Assembly (NCBI RefSeq): GCF_000717995.1
Contig: NZ_JODM01000003.1
Coordinates: 124,001-188,000, forward strand
From: Streptomyces violaceorubidus
GTDB lineage: Bacteria; Actinomycetota; Actinomycetes; Streptomycetales; Streptomycetaceae
Length of the DNA: 64,000 nucleotides
Reading direction: 5' to 3'
A program made the position numbers and the translations under genes. Shown piece after piece: positions 27,959-36,254 of this stretch. The stretch's first letter is position 1; each line of letters starts with the position of its first letter. The notes below the pieces were generated by a model. It saw only the letters and a list, made by a program, of their open reading frames with translations. It made no database searches and was not told where the DNA came from.

Positions 27959-28147
27959 GGAAGGGCCTTTCCGGGAGAAATGTCTGAGGGGACCCCTCCA
28001 TCATCCCGTACTGTCCGTGCGGGCAACCCGAGGGGCGGTACCGGCGTCTATCCGGTCCGAGGGCGCTTCGCGGGGCGGTCGCGGCGAGGCCGTAGAGTGG
28101 CTCGCCCGGGTCCGTGCGGGCGCACGGGTGAGCGAGAAGTGAGAAGC

Positions 28148-29149
28148 GTGAGAAGGGGGAGGGCGATCGGATTGCCGCACACCGAGACACCGGGCACCGA
28201 GGCGGCCCCGCACCCTCGGCTGCGCTGGTGGACGGAGCTGCCGCTCATCGTCCTCGTGTACGCCTGCTACAGCGCCGGGCGCCTGCTCGTGCGGGGCAAC
28301 GTCTCCGACGCCGTCGACCACGGCCTGGCCATCCTGGACATCGAGAAGGCGCTCCACCTCAACGCGGAGCACCCCCTCAACCGCCTCTTCACGCGCGAGC
28401 CCTGGATCGGCGTACCGGCGGACTTCTGGTACGCGTCGCTGCACTACGTGGTCACCCCGGCGATCCTGATCTGGCTCTTCCGCTCCCGCGCGGTGCGCTA
28501 CCGGGCCGCCCGCACCTGGCTGATGACGTCCACGTTCATCGGCCTCATCGGCTTCACCCTCCTGCCGACCTGCCCGCCCCGGCTGCTGGACGCCGGACAC
28601 GGCTTCGTCGACACCATGGCCCAGTACAGCTCGTACGGCTGGTGGGGCGGCGAGGCGAGCGCTCCGCGCGGTCTGGGCGGGATGACCAACCAGTACGCGG
28701 CGATGCCGAGCCTGCACGTGGGCTGGGCGCTGTGGTGCGGGGTGATGCTGTGGCGCCACGGCGGCACGCGCACGGCGAAGGCGGCGGGCGTCGTCTACCC
28801 GGTGGTGACCACGATCGTGGTCATGGGCACCGCGAACCACTACTTCCTGGACGCGGTCGCCGGGGCGGCCGTGATGGGCGCGGGGCTGCTGCTGGCGCCG
28901 TACGTGCTGCGGACCGCGGAGCGGGTGCGGACCCGGGTCACGGCCCGTTTCGCGCCGGCCGCGGCCGGCTCCGCGAGCGCCTCGGCGCCCGCCCCCGACT
29001 CCGCCCGGGAGGGCGCGGGTTCCGCGATTGTCAGTGGTGGATGCCAGACTTCCGCGGGTGAGCGATTTCCACGGCAGCGCGAGCAGCGGTTCGGACCGGA
29101 CCCCGCCCCCTCGGACGCGGGGGACGAGACTCCGGCACCGGCTCGCTGA
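28148..29149 (+). CDS. PAP2/inositolphosphotransferase-like membrane enzyme
   Basis: The protein of about 333 aa has some six membrane segments. Its catalytic motifs are MPSLHVGWALW and ANHYFLDAVAGA, the His and His/Asp motifs of the PAP2_3 (Aur1-like) group. It probably handles lipid phosphate or phosphoinositol transfer at the membrane. The start is uncertain: a GTG at 28148 or a TTG at 28172 behind AAGGGGGAGGG. The last 70 residues are low complexity and overlap the promoter and 5' end of the next gene by 92 nt, which is unusual. Confidence 0.8.
   Translation: MRRGRAIGLPHTETPGTEAAPHPRLRWWTELPLIVLVYACYSAGRLLVRGNVSDAVDHGLAILDIEKALHLNAEHPLNRLFTREPWIGVPADFWYASLHYVVTPAILIWLFRSRAVRYRAARTWLMTSTFIGLIGFTLLPTCPPRLLDAGHGFVDTMAQYSSYGWWGGEASAPRGLGGMTNQYAAMPSLHVGWALWCGVMLWRHGGTRTAKAAGVVYPVVTTIVVMGTANHYFLDAVAGAAVMGAGLLLAPYVLRTAERVRTRVTARFAPAAAGSASASAPAPDSAREGAGSAIVSGGCQTSAGERFPRQREQRFGPDPAPSDAGDETPAPAR
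29028..29050 (+). promoter_or_regulatory. RecA-independent DNA-damage promoter (PafBC/RecA-NDp type)
   Basis: TTGTCAGTG at 29028-29036, 8 nt, then CAGACT at 29045-29050 fits the actinobacterial consensus tTGTCRGTG-N8-TAnnnT except for C in the first -10 position. A transcript start about 7 nt later would fall at the GTG at 29058, giving a leaderless mRNA. The site lies inside the 3' coding part of the previous gene. Confidence 0.72.
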
Positions 29150-30326
29150 GCTGCGCGGTCCCGACGTACCGGCCAAGGCGCTGGACGCGCGGGCCCTGGC
29201 CGCCCTCGCCGCCAATCCGGGATGCCGCCGGCGCGCGATCCTCGACGGCGCGGGCGTGGACAAGGCCTCCCTCGCCAGTGCGCTGGGCTCGCCGTCGGCC
29301 TTCGGACAGTCGCAGTTCGCCCTCACCCGGGGCAACGCCTTCGAGGCCAAGGTCAAGGCGGACGGCGGCGCCGAGTTGCTGCGGCTCGTGCACGAGAAGC
29401 TGGACCGGGGCGCCGAGCCGCCCGCCGAGGCCCGGGCCGAGGTGCCCGACCTGTCGGCGTCCGGCCCCGAGGGGCGCACGGCGCGCACGGCGCTGGCCCT
29501 GCGCGAGGCCGCGGGAGCACCCGGTGCGTGGACGCTGCTCGACCATCCGATGCTCGCCCTGGACGTCGCCGGTTCGCCCGCCTTCCTGGAGCCGGACGCC
29601 GTGGTCGTGCATCCGGACGGCAGCTGGACGGTCGTCGAGATCAAGTCCTTCCCCATGCTGGACGGCTCCGCCGACCCGGCGAAGGTCGGCGCCGCCGCGC
29701 GGCAGGCCGCGGTGTACGTGCTGGCCCTGGAGCGGGTCGCCGCCCGGCTCGACCCGGCCCCGCGCGTGCGCCACCGGGTCCTGCTCGTCTGCCCCAAGGA
29801 CTTCTCCAACCTGCCCACCGCGTCCGCCGTCGACGTGCGCAAGCAGCGTGCCGTCACCGACCGCCAGCTGGCCCGGCTGACCCGCATCGAGGACATCGCC
29901 GACGCGCTGCCTCCGGGCGTCAGCTTCTCCCCCGAGCTGCCGGCCGAGGAGCTGGCGGCGGCGGTCGAGGCGGTCCCGGCGGCGTACGCGCCCGAGTGCC
30001 TGTCCGCGTGCGAGCTGGCCTTCCACTGCCGCGTCCGGGCCCGCGAGGCCGGTGCGGTGACCTGCCTGGGCCGCCCGGTGCGGGCCGAACTGGGCGGGCT
30101 GTCCACCGTCGAGGACGTGCTGGCCGCGGCCCGCGGCGAGGCCGGCGATCCAATCGACCCGGCGGTGGCCGCGCTGCGCAGGGCGGCCCGGCTGCGCGCG
30201 GAGGCCCTCGCGACGGCGGCTGCGGTGACCGGCGCGGCGGCGGGCGACGGCAGCGTCACCGGGGGCGGAGTCGGGATCGGCGTCAGGGGCGGGGTCGGGG
30301 TCGGCGAGGTGTCCGCGTGTCGCTGA
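29058..30326 (+). CDS. RecB/Cas4-like PD-(D/E)XK nuclease with cysteine cluster
   Basis: The 422-aa protein shows the RecB-family core. Asp180 is in LEPDAVVVHPDG, Glu194-x-Lys196 in VVEIKSF, and the QxxxY motif (Gln216, Tyr220) in RQAAVYVL. Cys56 and a C-terminal Cys314-x3-Cys318-x5-Cys324 could hold a 4Fe-4S cluster, as in Cas4, AddB and Dna2. It is likely a DNA end-processing nuclease. The start is taken as GTG 29058, placed at the expected transcript start of the promoter at 29028; a TTG at 29028 would lie inside the promoter. The 3' end overlaps the next gene by 10 nt. Confidence 0.82.
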   Translation: MSDFHGSASSGSDRTPPPRTRGTRLRHRLAELRGPDVPAKALDARALAALAANPGCRRRAILDGAGVDKASLASALGSPSAFGQSQFALTRGNAFEAKVKADGGAELLRLVHEKLDRGAEPPAEARAEVPDLSASGPEGRTARTALALREAAGAPGAWTLLDHPMLALDVAGSPAFLEPDAVVVHPDGSWTVVEIKSFPMLDGSADPAKVGAAARQAAVYVLALERVAARLDPAPRVRHRVLLVCPKDFSNLPTASAVDVRKQRAVTDRQLARLTRIEDIADALPPGVSFSPELPAEELAAAVEAVPAAYAPECLSACELAFHCRVRAREAGAVTCLGRPVRAELGGLSTVEDVLAAARGEAGDPIDPAVAALRRAARLRAEALATAAAVTGAAAGDGSVTGGGVGIGVRGGVGVGEVSACR

Positions 30327-32023
30327 TCACCACGCTCGCCCGGCTGGAGGCCGTGCGCACCGGCCGGGCCCAGCCCGCCGCCACCGTCCGGCACCGGCAC
30401 CTGTCCGACCGGCCGCTGGTCTTCGTGCCGCTCACCACCGCCGGTGAGGCCGGCGCCCCGCTCGGCGCGCTGGTCGGCACCGACCGGGACGCGCCGCACC
30501 TGCTGGTGGTGCCGCAGCCCCGCGACCGCGACCTGCGCTTCGCGTTCCTGGCCGACCTGGCCGACATCGTGCTGCCGCACATCGAGGCGTACGCGGAGAG
30601 CGTCGAGGCCGCCGAGCGCACCGAGACCGACCCGGAGACGGGCAAGCGGGTCAAGGTCGAGGTCGACCTGTGCGCGGACGCCGCGCAGCTGGTCGTGCCG
30701 AGCCGCGCGGGCATCGACTTCGTACGGCTGCTGGGCCGGTCCATGCGCTTTCGCCGTACGGCGGAGCAGGACCCGGAGACCCCGCACCCCGCGCCGCCGC
30801 GGGTGCCGCTGCTCGGCCGGTGGCTGACCCACTACGGCGAGCGGGCCCGGGTGCCCGGCTCCTCCCTCCTCCTCGCCATGACCGACCTGCTGGGCCGGCA
30901 CTGGGCGACCGGGCAGTCCACGCTGGAGGACCAGCACCTGGGAGCCCTGCTCGCGTGGATCGCGCCGGAGAACTCACCAGAGGACTCCCCGGAAAACTCA
31001 CCACAGGACTCCCCGGAGCCCTGCCGGACCGGCGCGGAGGCCGCCCGCCGCGCCGAGCTGGCCCGCGACGCCGACGGGCAACTGCTGTGCCCGCCCGCGG
31101 GCCCGGCGACCGACCCGGCCTTCGACAACAGGCTGCTCGCCCCCGCCATCGAGCGCTACGACCGCGCCCGCACCGCCCTGGCCGCCGCCGAGGACGGTCT
31201 GGAGGCCGACGACCGGCTCGGCGCGCTCACCGCCGCCGAGCGGGAGATCCGCGAGCTGGTCGACAGCCGTACCCGGCCCACCTGGGACGCGGTGTGGCGG
31301 GGCCTCGATCTGCTGCGGGCGCTGCCCGAGGGGGCGCACACCGAGGAGCGCTGGATGCGCGACCGCTGGTCGTTCACCTCCCACCGGGACCGCATCCTGG
31401 CCGGCGAGCCCCCGCAGCCGCGCCGCGACGACGCGGTGACCGCGGCGAACAAGCTGGCCACGCGCGAGCGCGAGCAGGCCCGCCTGGAGGCGCAGGAGGC
31501 GTTGGACGATCCGCTGGTGATGGCCGGGCGGCGGCTGTCCGGGGAGGCGTTCGCGGGCGAGGTCGTCGACGTCGTGATGGCGTACAGCGAGAGCAAGCGG
31601 CCGAGCCCGCGCCCGCTGGTCACGGTCCGCACGGACGACCGCCCGCACCTGGGCGAGCGGGTGAAGGTCTACCGCTCGCTGGGCGGCAGGCCCCAGACGG
31701 CCGAGTACGTCGGACCGGCGTTCCCGGACGACACGGCCGACGGGACCGAGCCGGGGACAGGGACCGGGCCCGGGACCACGACCGACGACGGGACGCTGGT
31801 CCTGCGGATCACGGACAAGATGGGTCGCGGCAAGGAGCCCGAGCCCGGGTCGGTGCCGGAGAAGGGCGACCTGGTCTGCTTCACACTCTTCGAGCACGAG
31901 CAGCGGGGCGGCGCGAAGCTCCCCGACCCGGAGCAGACCCCGTGGACACACGGCGGCCCGCCCGGGGAGGCGGCCGCGGTGCCGGAGGCCGCCGACGCCC
32001 AGACCGAGGAGGACGTGCTGTGA
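30317..32023 (+). CDS. Unknown protein between nuclease and helicase genes
   Basis: This 568-aa protein belongs to no family I recognise. The N-terminal 170 residues look alpha/beta (PLVFVPLTTAGEAGAPLGAL; LLVVPQPRDRDLRFAFLADL). A disordered insert follows with ENSPEDSP repeats. A helical part (WMRDRWSFTSHRDRILAGEPP; AANKLATREREQARLEAQEAL) follows, then a beta-rich tail (LVTVRTDDRPHLGERVKVYRSLGGR ... LVLRITDKMG). Coiled helix plus beta-barrel recalls the stalk and barrel that Dna2/Upf1 helicases carry before their motor, so it may be that part on a separate chain. This is inference. GTG 30317 overlaps the nuclease gene by 10 nt and has GAGG upstream. Confidence 0.78.
   Translation: MSLITTLARLEAVRTGRAQPAATVRHRHLSDRPLVFVPLTTAGEAGAPLGALVGTDRDAPHLLVVPQPRDRDLRFAFLADLADIVLPHIEAYAESVEAAERTETDPETGKRVKVEVDLCADAAQLVVPSRAGIDFVRLLGRSMRFRRTAEQDPETPHPAPPRVPLLGRWLTHYGERARVPGSSLLLAMTDLLGRHWATGQSTLEDQHLGALLAWIAPENSPEDSPENSPQDSPEPCRTGAEAARRAELARDADGQLLCPPAGPATDPAFDNRLLAPAIERYDRARTALAAAEDGLEADDRLGALTAAEREIRELVDSRTRPTWDAVWRGLDLLRALPEGAHTEERWMRDRWSFTSHRDRILAGEPPQPRRDDAVTAANKLATREREQARLEAQEALDDPLVMAGRRLSGEAFAGEVVDVVMAYSESKRPSPRPLVTVRTDDRPHLGERVKVYRSLGGRPQTAEYVGPAFPDDTADGTEPGTGTGPGTTTDDGTLVLRITDKMGRGKEPEPGSVPEKGDLVCFTLFEHEQRGGAKLPDPEQTPWTHGGPPGEAAAVPEAADAQTEEDVL
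30968..31015 (+). repeat. 24-bp tandem repeat inside the middle gene
   Basis: Two in-frame copies (30968-30991 and 30992-31015) differ at two bases. They encode ENSPEDSP and ENSPQDSP in a predicted flexible linker. Confidence 0.85.
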
Positions 32024-33387
32024 CCGCCGAGGCACTCATCGCCCCCGCCCCAGCCCCCGCGACCTTCGACCCGGGCGCCGAGGCGGCCCGCGCCACCGCG
32101 GCGATCCTCCACGACACCCTGCACGGCACGGAGCGCGGTGTCGTCGTCGACTCCCCGCCCGGCGCCGGGAAGTCCACGCTCGTGGTGCGGGCGGCCCTGG
32201 AGCTGGCCGAGGCGGGCCGCCCCCTGATGGTGGTGGCGCAGACCAACGCCCAGGTCGACGACCTGGTACTGCGCCTGGCCGAGAAGAACCCGGACCTCCC
32301 GGTGGGCCGCCTGCACAGCAGCGACACCGACCCGTACGACAAGGCGCTCGACGCGCTCGGAAACGTCCGCAAGTCGGCGAAGGCGGCCGACCTCGCCGGG
32401 CAGGCCGTCGTCCTGTCGACGGCGGCGAAGTGGGCGCACGTCAAGGTGGACGAGCCCTGGCGGCACGCGATCGTCGACGAGGCGTACCAGATGCGTTCCG
32501 ACTCCCTGCTCGCGGTCGCCGGGCTCTTCGAGCGGGCGCTGTTCGTGGGCGATCCGGGCCAGCTGGACCCGTTCGCGACGGTGGGCAGTGAGCAGTGGGC
32601 GGGCCTGGCCTACGACCCGTCGTCCTCGGCGGTGACCACCCTCCTCGCCCACAACCCCGCCCTCCCCCAGCATCGTCTCCCGGTCTCCTGGCGGCTCCCG
32701 GCGTCGGCGGCCCGCCTGGTCTCCGACGCCTTCTACCCGTACACGCCGTTCCGCAGCGGCACGGACCACGGCGACCGGAGCCTGGCCTTCACGGTGCCGT
32801 CGGACGGCTCGGGCCCCGACCGGGTGATCGACGAGGCCGCCGCCTCGGGCTGGGGGCTGCTGGAGCTGCCCGCCCGGCACACCCCGCGCACCGATCCGGA
32901 GGCGGTCCGGGCGGTGGCGGCGGTCGTCCGGCGCCTCCTCGACCGGGAGGGCCGGGCGACGTCCGAGCGCTCCCCGGACCCCGCGCCCCTCACCGCCGCC
33001 CGCATCGCCGTCGGCACCGCCCACCGCGACCAGGCGGCGGCCGTCCGCTCGGCCCTCGCCGACCTCGGGGTGACCGAGGTGACCGTCGACACGGCCAACC
33101 GCCTCCAGGGCCGCGAGTACGACGTCACGGTCGTCCTGCACCCGCTCTCCGGCCGCCCCGACGCCACCGCCTTCCACCTGGAGACGGGCCGCCTGTGCGT
33201 CCTGGCCTCCCGGCACCGGCACGCGTGCATCGTGGTCTGCCGCGAGGGCGTCGATGCCCTGCTGGACGACTATCCGTCCACGGAGCCGGTCCAGCTGGGA
33301 ACGCTGGTGAAGTTCCCGGACGGCTGGGAGGCAATGTTCAGCACCCTGGACCACTGGCAGCAGCACAAGGTGTCCTGGCGACCGTGA
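32020..33387 (+). CDS. Superfamily 1 helicase, Upf1/Dna2-like
   Basis: The 455-aa motor has Walker A GAGKST at residues 48-53, motif Ia AQTNAQVDDL (73-82), motif II DEAY (153-156) and motif III GDPGQLDP (from 177). Motifs IV-VI appear as VSWRLPASA, TANRLQGREYDVTVV and ASRHRHACIVV. The order and the QTN and RLQG(R/K)E elements suit SF1B helicases of the Upf1/Dna2 group. No extra N-terminal barrel is fused. The GTG at 32020 overlaps the previous stop by 4 nt, with GGAGG upstream. It probably works with the two preceding proteins on DNA. Confidence 0.88.
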   Translation: MTAEALIAPAPAPATFDPGAEAARATAAILHDTLHGTERGVVVDSPPGAGKSTLVVRAALELAEAGRPLMVVAQTNAQVDDLVLRLAEKNPDLPVGRLHSSDTDPYDKALDALGNVRKSAKAADLAGQAVVLSTAAKWAHVKVDEPWRHAIVDEAYQMRSDSLLAVAGLFERALFVGDPGQLDPFATVGSEQWAGLAYDPSSSAVTTLLAHNPALPQHRLPVSWRLPASAARLVSDAFYPYTPFRSGTDHGDRSLAFTVPSDGSGPDRVIDEAAASGWGLLELPARHTPRTDPEAVRAVAAVVRRLLDREGRATSERSPDPAPLTAARIAVGTAHRDQAAAVRSALADLGVTEVTVDTANRLQGREYDVTVVLHPLSGRPDATAFHLETGRLCVLASRHRHACIVVCREGVDALLDDYPSTEPVQLGTLVKFPDGWEAMFSTLDHWQQHKVSWRP

Positions 33388-33421
33388 CCCCACCGACCCC
33401 AGGGGCTCTGACCAGCGCCTA

Positions 33422-33467
33422 ATACTCCAGTCTGGTTTCGCAACATACTCCAGTCTGGTTTCGCGAC
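33422..33467. repeat. Two tandem 23-bp repeats at the edge of an IS-rich region
   Basis: Copies at 33422-33444 and 33445-33467 differ at one base; each contains ATACTCCAGTCTGGTTTCGC. They lie 35 nt after the helicase gene, where gene order breaks down. They may be the end of a former mobile element or its duplicated target. Confidence 0.8.
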
Positions 33468-33522
33468 ATTGCGGCGGTCCTGGCTGGGAACGGGTATGGC
33501 CACCACGTGATCATCGGTTGGT

Positions 33523-34160
33523 GTGTGGACAAACGAAGATCGTGCGGTGGCCGCGGGCCACCGCGTAGACCCTGCGCGCCGGCGGGAGATGAGCACCGCC
33601 GCGCTGGACGCCGGAACACCGGCACAATGGGTGACCGGCGACGAGGCTTACGGGCAGGACCCGCAGCTGCGTGCCGAACGGGAAATGCGCGGGACCGGCT
33701 ACGTGATGGCCGTCGCCTGCTCAACACGGGTGAGGATCAACCACGGCCGCACATCACTTCATGCGGACGCCGTTGCCGAACGCCTGCCCGCTGCCGCATG
33801 GCAGCGGCACAGCGCGGGCAACGGCGCGAAGGGCCCGCGCCACTACGACTGGGCCCGGATCCACATCGGCACCGACAGCCATCGCCACCTGCTGATCCGC
33901 CGCACATCGGACCACCGGGGAACTCGCCCTCTACCTGTGCTGGTCACCCACCACAACCACCCTTGCGGAACTGGTCCGCGTCGCCGGTTTCCGCTGGAGC
34001 GTCGAGGAATGCGTCCAAGCCGCAAAGGGCCAAGTCGGACTCGACCATTACCAGGTCAGGCACTGGACCTCATGGCACCGGCACGTCACGCTCGCCATGC
34101 TCGCTCTGGCCTTCCTGACCGCCGTCGCCGCCAGCTCAGCACCCGAGCCCGCCGCCCAAC
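33523..34160 (+). pseudogene. Degenerate IS701-type transposase, C-terminal part
   Basis: The fragment lacks the N-terminal third. It shows WVTGDEAYGQDPQLRAE, GTGYVMAVACS, DGVAERL-like and GAKGPRHYDWARIHI segments typical of DDE transposases of this group. An extra base near 33901-33908 shifts the frame. The rest continues one frame over: GELALYLCWSP, LVRVAGFRWSVEECVQAAKG (with the catalytic-Glu region) and LDHYQVRHWTSWHRHVTLAML. With truncation and frameshift it cannot be active. Confidence 0.82.
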
Positions 34161-34211
34161 CAGCCCACCTCACCTGTGGTCACCCCCTGAGCGGAGCCGA
34201 ACCGGCGATTT

Positions 34212-34731
34212 TCAGGTCAAGACCAGCCAGCGGCGGCCGTCGATCAGCTCTCGGGCTGCGTCGAGGTGACCGGCATGGCACGCAGACTCGGTGATGACAT
34301 GCAGCAGAACGTCTCGCAGCGTATGCAGGTGCGGTTCACCGAACAGGTCGTGGGGCCACCAGGCCAATGCGGCGTCGGCAGGGGTGGCGGTGATGATGGC
34401 ATCGGCCAGTTCCGCCTCCCGCCGATCGGTTGAGCACTTCGATGGCCGGCACTTCCGGGGCCAACGTCCACGCTTCGTCGCCGCTCGTCAGACCGCGAAT
34501 GACCTTCTCGTCCCCGGCAACGACCGCACGGAACCAGAACCGCTCCACATCCAGTGCCAGGTGCTGGACCAGCCCCAGGCAGTGCCATCCAGAAGGCAGC
34601 ACGGGCCGTCGAAGATCCTTCGCGTCGAGCCCGTCAAGGATGCCGAGAACGTGGCGTCGCTGTCCGTCCAGGACCCGAAGAAGCGCCCTTACCTCGCTGC
34701 CCGGAGTTGTATCCCTCAAATTTTCGGTCAC
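34212..34731 (-). pseudogene. Frameshifted DinB/DUF664-family gene
   Basis: The first 98 residues (MTENLRDTTPGSEVRALLRVL ... LALDVERFWFRAVVAG) are a normal DUF664 N-terminus with its metal-ligand-like His. A frameshift near 34425-34435 follows. The true continuation, REAELADAIITATPADAALAWWP and HTLRDVLLHVITESACHAGHLDAARELIDG, is in another frame and ends at 34212. DinB-like folds include thiol-dependent metalloenzymes. It is probably inactive unless the shift is a sequencing error. Confidence 0.78.
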
Positions 34732-34810
34732 GGGTCACCCAGGATCCGCGAATCTCTGCGGGAGCGGGAGGAATTCCCCAATATCCGGGACCCCGATCGC
34801 TGAAGGTGTG

Positions 34811-35043
34811 GTGGCTGAGCCTGTCCGTGTGCGCAGGTTGAGCGACCAGGAGGGTCAGAAGCTGCAGCAGATCGGGCGGCGGGGAAGCACCAGTACGGTG
34901 CGGTACCGGCGCGCGATGATGCTGCTGGCCTCGGCTGGCGGGAACCGGGTGCCGGTGATCGCGAAGCTGGTGCGGGCCGACGAGGACACCGTCCGGGACG
35001 TGATTCACCGGTTCAACGAGGTCGGGCTGGCTGACGCACCAAT
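34811..35043 (+). pseudogene. Truncated IS630-type transposase, N-terminal HTH part
   Basis: Starting at a GTG with GAAGG upstream, the fragment encodes VRVRRLSDQEGQKLQQIGRRG, VRYRRAMMLLASAGGN and VPVIAKLVRADEDTVRDVIHRF. This is the helix-turn-helix segment of IS630-family transposases. Homology to the family stops near NEVGLAD and the catalytic DDE domain is missing. The following 70 nt resemble no gene I know. Confidence 0.78.
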
Positions 35044-35113
35044 GCCAGGCAACTCCCGACGACGTGCTCGCGCTGACGGTCCAGGGCGCCCTTGGGGGCT
35101 TCGAGTTCCGCGT

Positions 35114-35611
35114 TCACCGGGCGGCGCACAGTTCGGCGAGGCGGTCCAGGGTGCTCACCATCTGTGACTGCCACCAGGCGCGCCCACTGTCCACTTCAGC
35201 GCGTTTGTCCTCCGGCATACGCGTACCGTCGAAGGTCTCGGTCACCACCGTCGCTCCGCCCTCATCCGGGAGCAGGTCGAAGATCCACCTGTGGCCCCAC
35301 GCGGCCCCGGACGCGGTGGCGTCCGGGTGCCCACGACCGGGCCTCGGTTCCCAGCCGATGCGGCGGCCCGGCTCGTACTCGACGACGCGGTTGATCATCT
35401 CGTAATCGCCGTAGCGCTCGTAGTACATCCGCATCACGAAAACGTCCCCTACGCCCGAAACCACGGCGCCGGAGACACCACCGCGCAGCATCCCCGAGCC
35501 GTCGAGGTCCGCGTGCCGTCCGGGATCGGCCAGGATCCGGAAGATATCCCCCGCCGGGGCGCCGATGTGCCGGGACACCGCCACCACGGCCTCGCCTGTC
35601 GTACTTGTCAT
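35114..35611 (-). CDS. SRPBCC (polyketide cyclase-like) protein
   Basis: The 165-aa protein begins VAVSRHIGAPAGDIFRILADPGRHADLDGSG, a typical START/SRPBCC first strand and helices. It continues with FVMRMYYERYGDYEMINRVVEYEPGRRIGWEP and ends in a long C-terminal helix. Such proteins bind hydrophobic ligands; the ligand is unknown. The ATG at 35611 has GGAGG 8 nt upstream. It is intact although surrounded by mobile-element remnants. Confidence 0.83.
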   Translation of the reverse strand: MTSTTGEAVVAVSRHIGAPAGDIFRILADPGRHADLDGSGMLRGGVSGAVVSGVGDVFVMRMYYERYGDYEMINRVVEYEPGRRIGWEPRPGRGHPDATASGAAWGHRWIFDLLPDEGGATVVTETFDGTRMPEDKRAEVDSGRAWWQSQMVSTLDRLAELCAAR

Positions 35612-35841
35612 CCGCGCGCCTCCGTTAACCACAAAGCATGAGCCTGACTCCGGCCTGGACGCTACACCGGGGGTACGACAACGCCTGGCCGAGCACAGGC
35701 GGTCAACGCGGACTCCCACCAAACCAGTCCCGAAAGGACTGCCCCCGGCAAACCTTCCCGGTCAAAGCACTAGTAGTGCTTGGTCATGTGCGGTCTGGGA
35801 TGGCGTGTCTTCTTGATCGGTCGTGTTGTTGATCGGGTGCG

Positions 35842-36046
35842 TTGGGTGGGGAGTTGGCTGCGGTCCGGTGTGATCTGGAGGACTTCGCGGCGGAGATGTT
35901 CGAGCCGTTCGCGCGGGCGGATCAGCGACGGCGGGGTGGGGTCTGTCTGCGGGGTCTGATGCTGGACGGCGGGCGTAAGTTGGTGGAGCCGATGGCCGCC
36001 CGCCTGGGCGAGGACGGGAACCGGCAGGCCCTGGCCCAATCCCGCC
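35842..36046 (+). pseudogene. IS701-type transposase, N-terminal fragment
   Basis: About 65 residues (LAAVRCDLEDFAAEMFEPFAR, GLMLDGGRKLVEPMAARLGEDGNRQALAQ) match the N-terminus of IS701-group transposases and then break off. A short inverted repeat at 35765-35781 lies 61 nt upstream. This fragment sits 1.7 kb to the right of the C-terminal fragment at 33523, on the same strand, so the order is reversed from that of an intact element. Confidence 0.75.
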
Positions 36047-36128
36047 CTACCTGCCGATCGTCAACGGCGCTCTCGGCCGGCTGGTCCACACCTCGACGCG
36101 GAGCGAACTCACGCAGACCCTGAGCTGA
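36044..36128 (+). pseudogene. 3' remnant of an unknown gene
   Basis: After the transposase fragment breaks off, one frame encodes YLPIVNGALGRLVHTSTRSE and a stop at 36126-36128. It has no start of its own. It could be the tail of a gene cut by the insertion. No function can be assigned. Confidence 0.35.
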
Positions 36129-36254
36129 CCCGCCGAGGAGCACCCCCGGTTGCCGTCCGGGGCCGGGACCACGGACGTACGTCCGGCCACCGCCTGCGGA
36201 GCCCGCCCGGCGGCCGTACTGTCGTACCCGAGCCGCTACCGAGGAGGCCTTCCG

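Noticed and set aside
29028-30326. TTG at 29028 as start of the nuclease gene
   Set aside because: It would place the start in the -35-like TTGTCAGTG element. The GTG at 29058 fits the expected transcript start.
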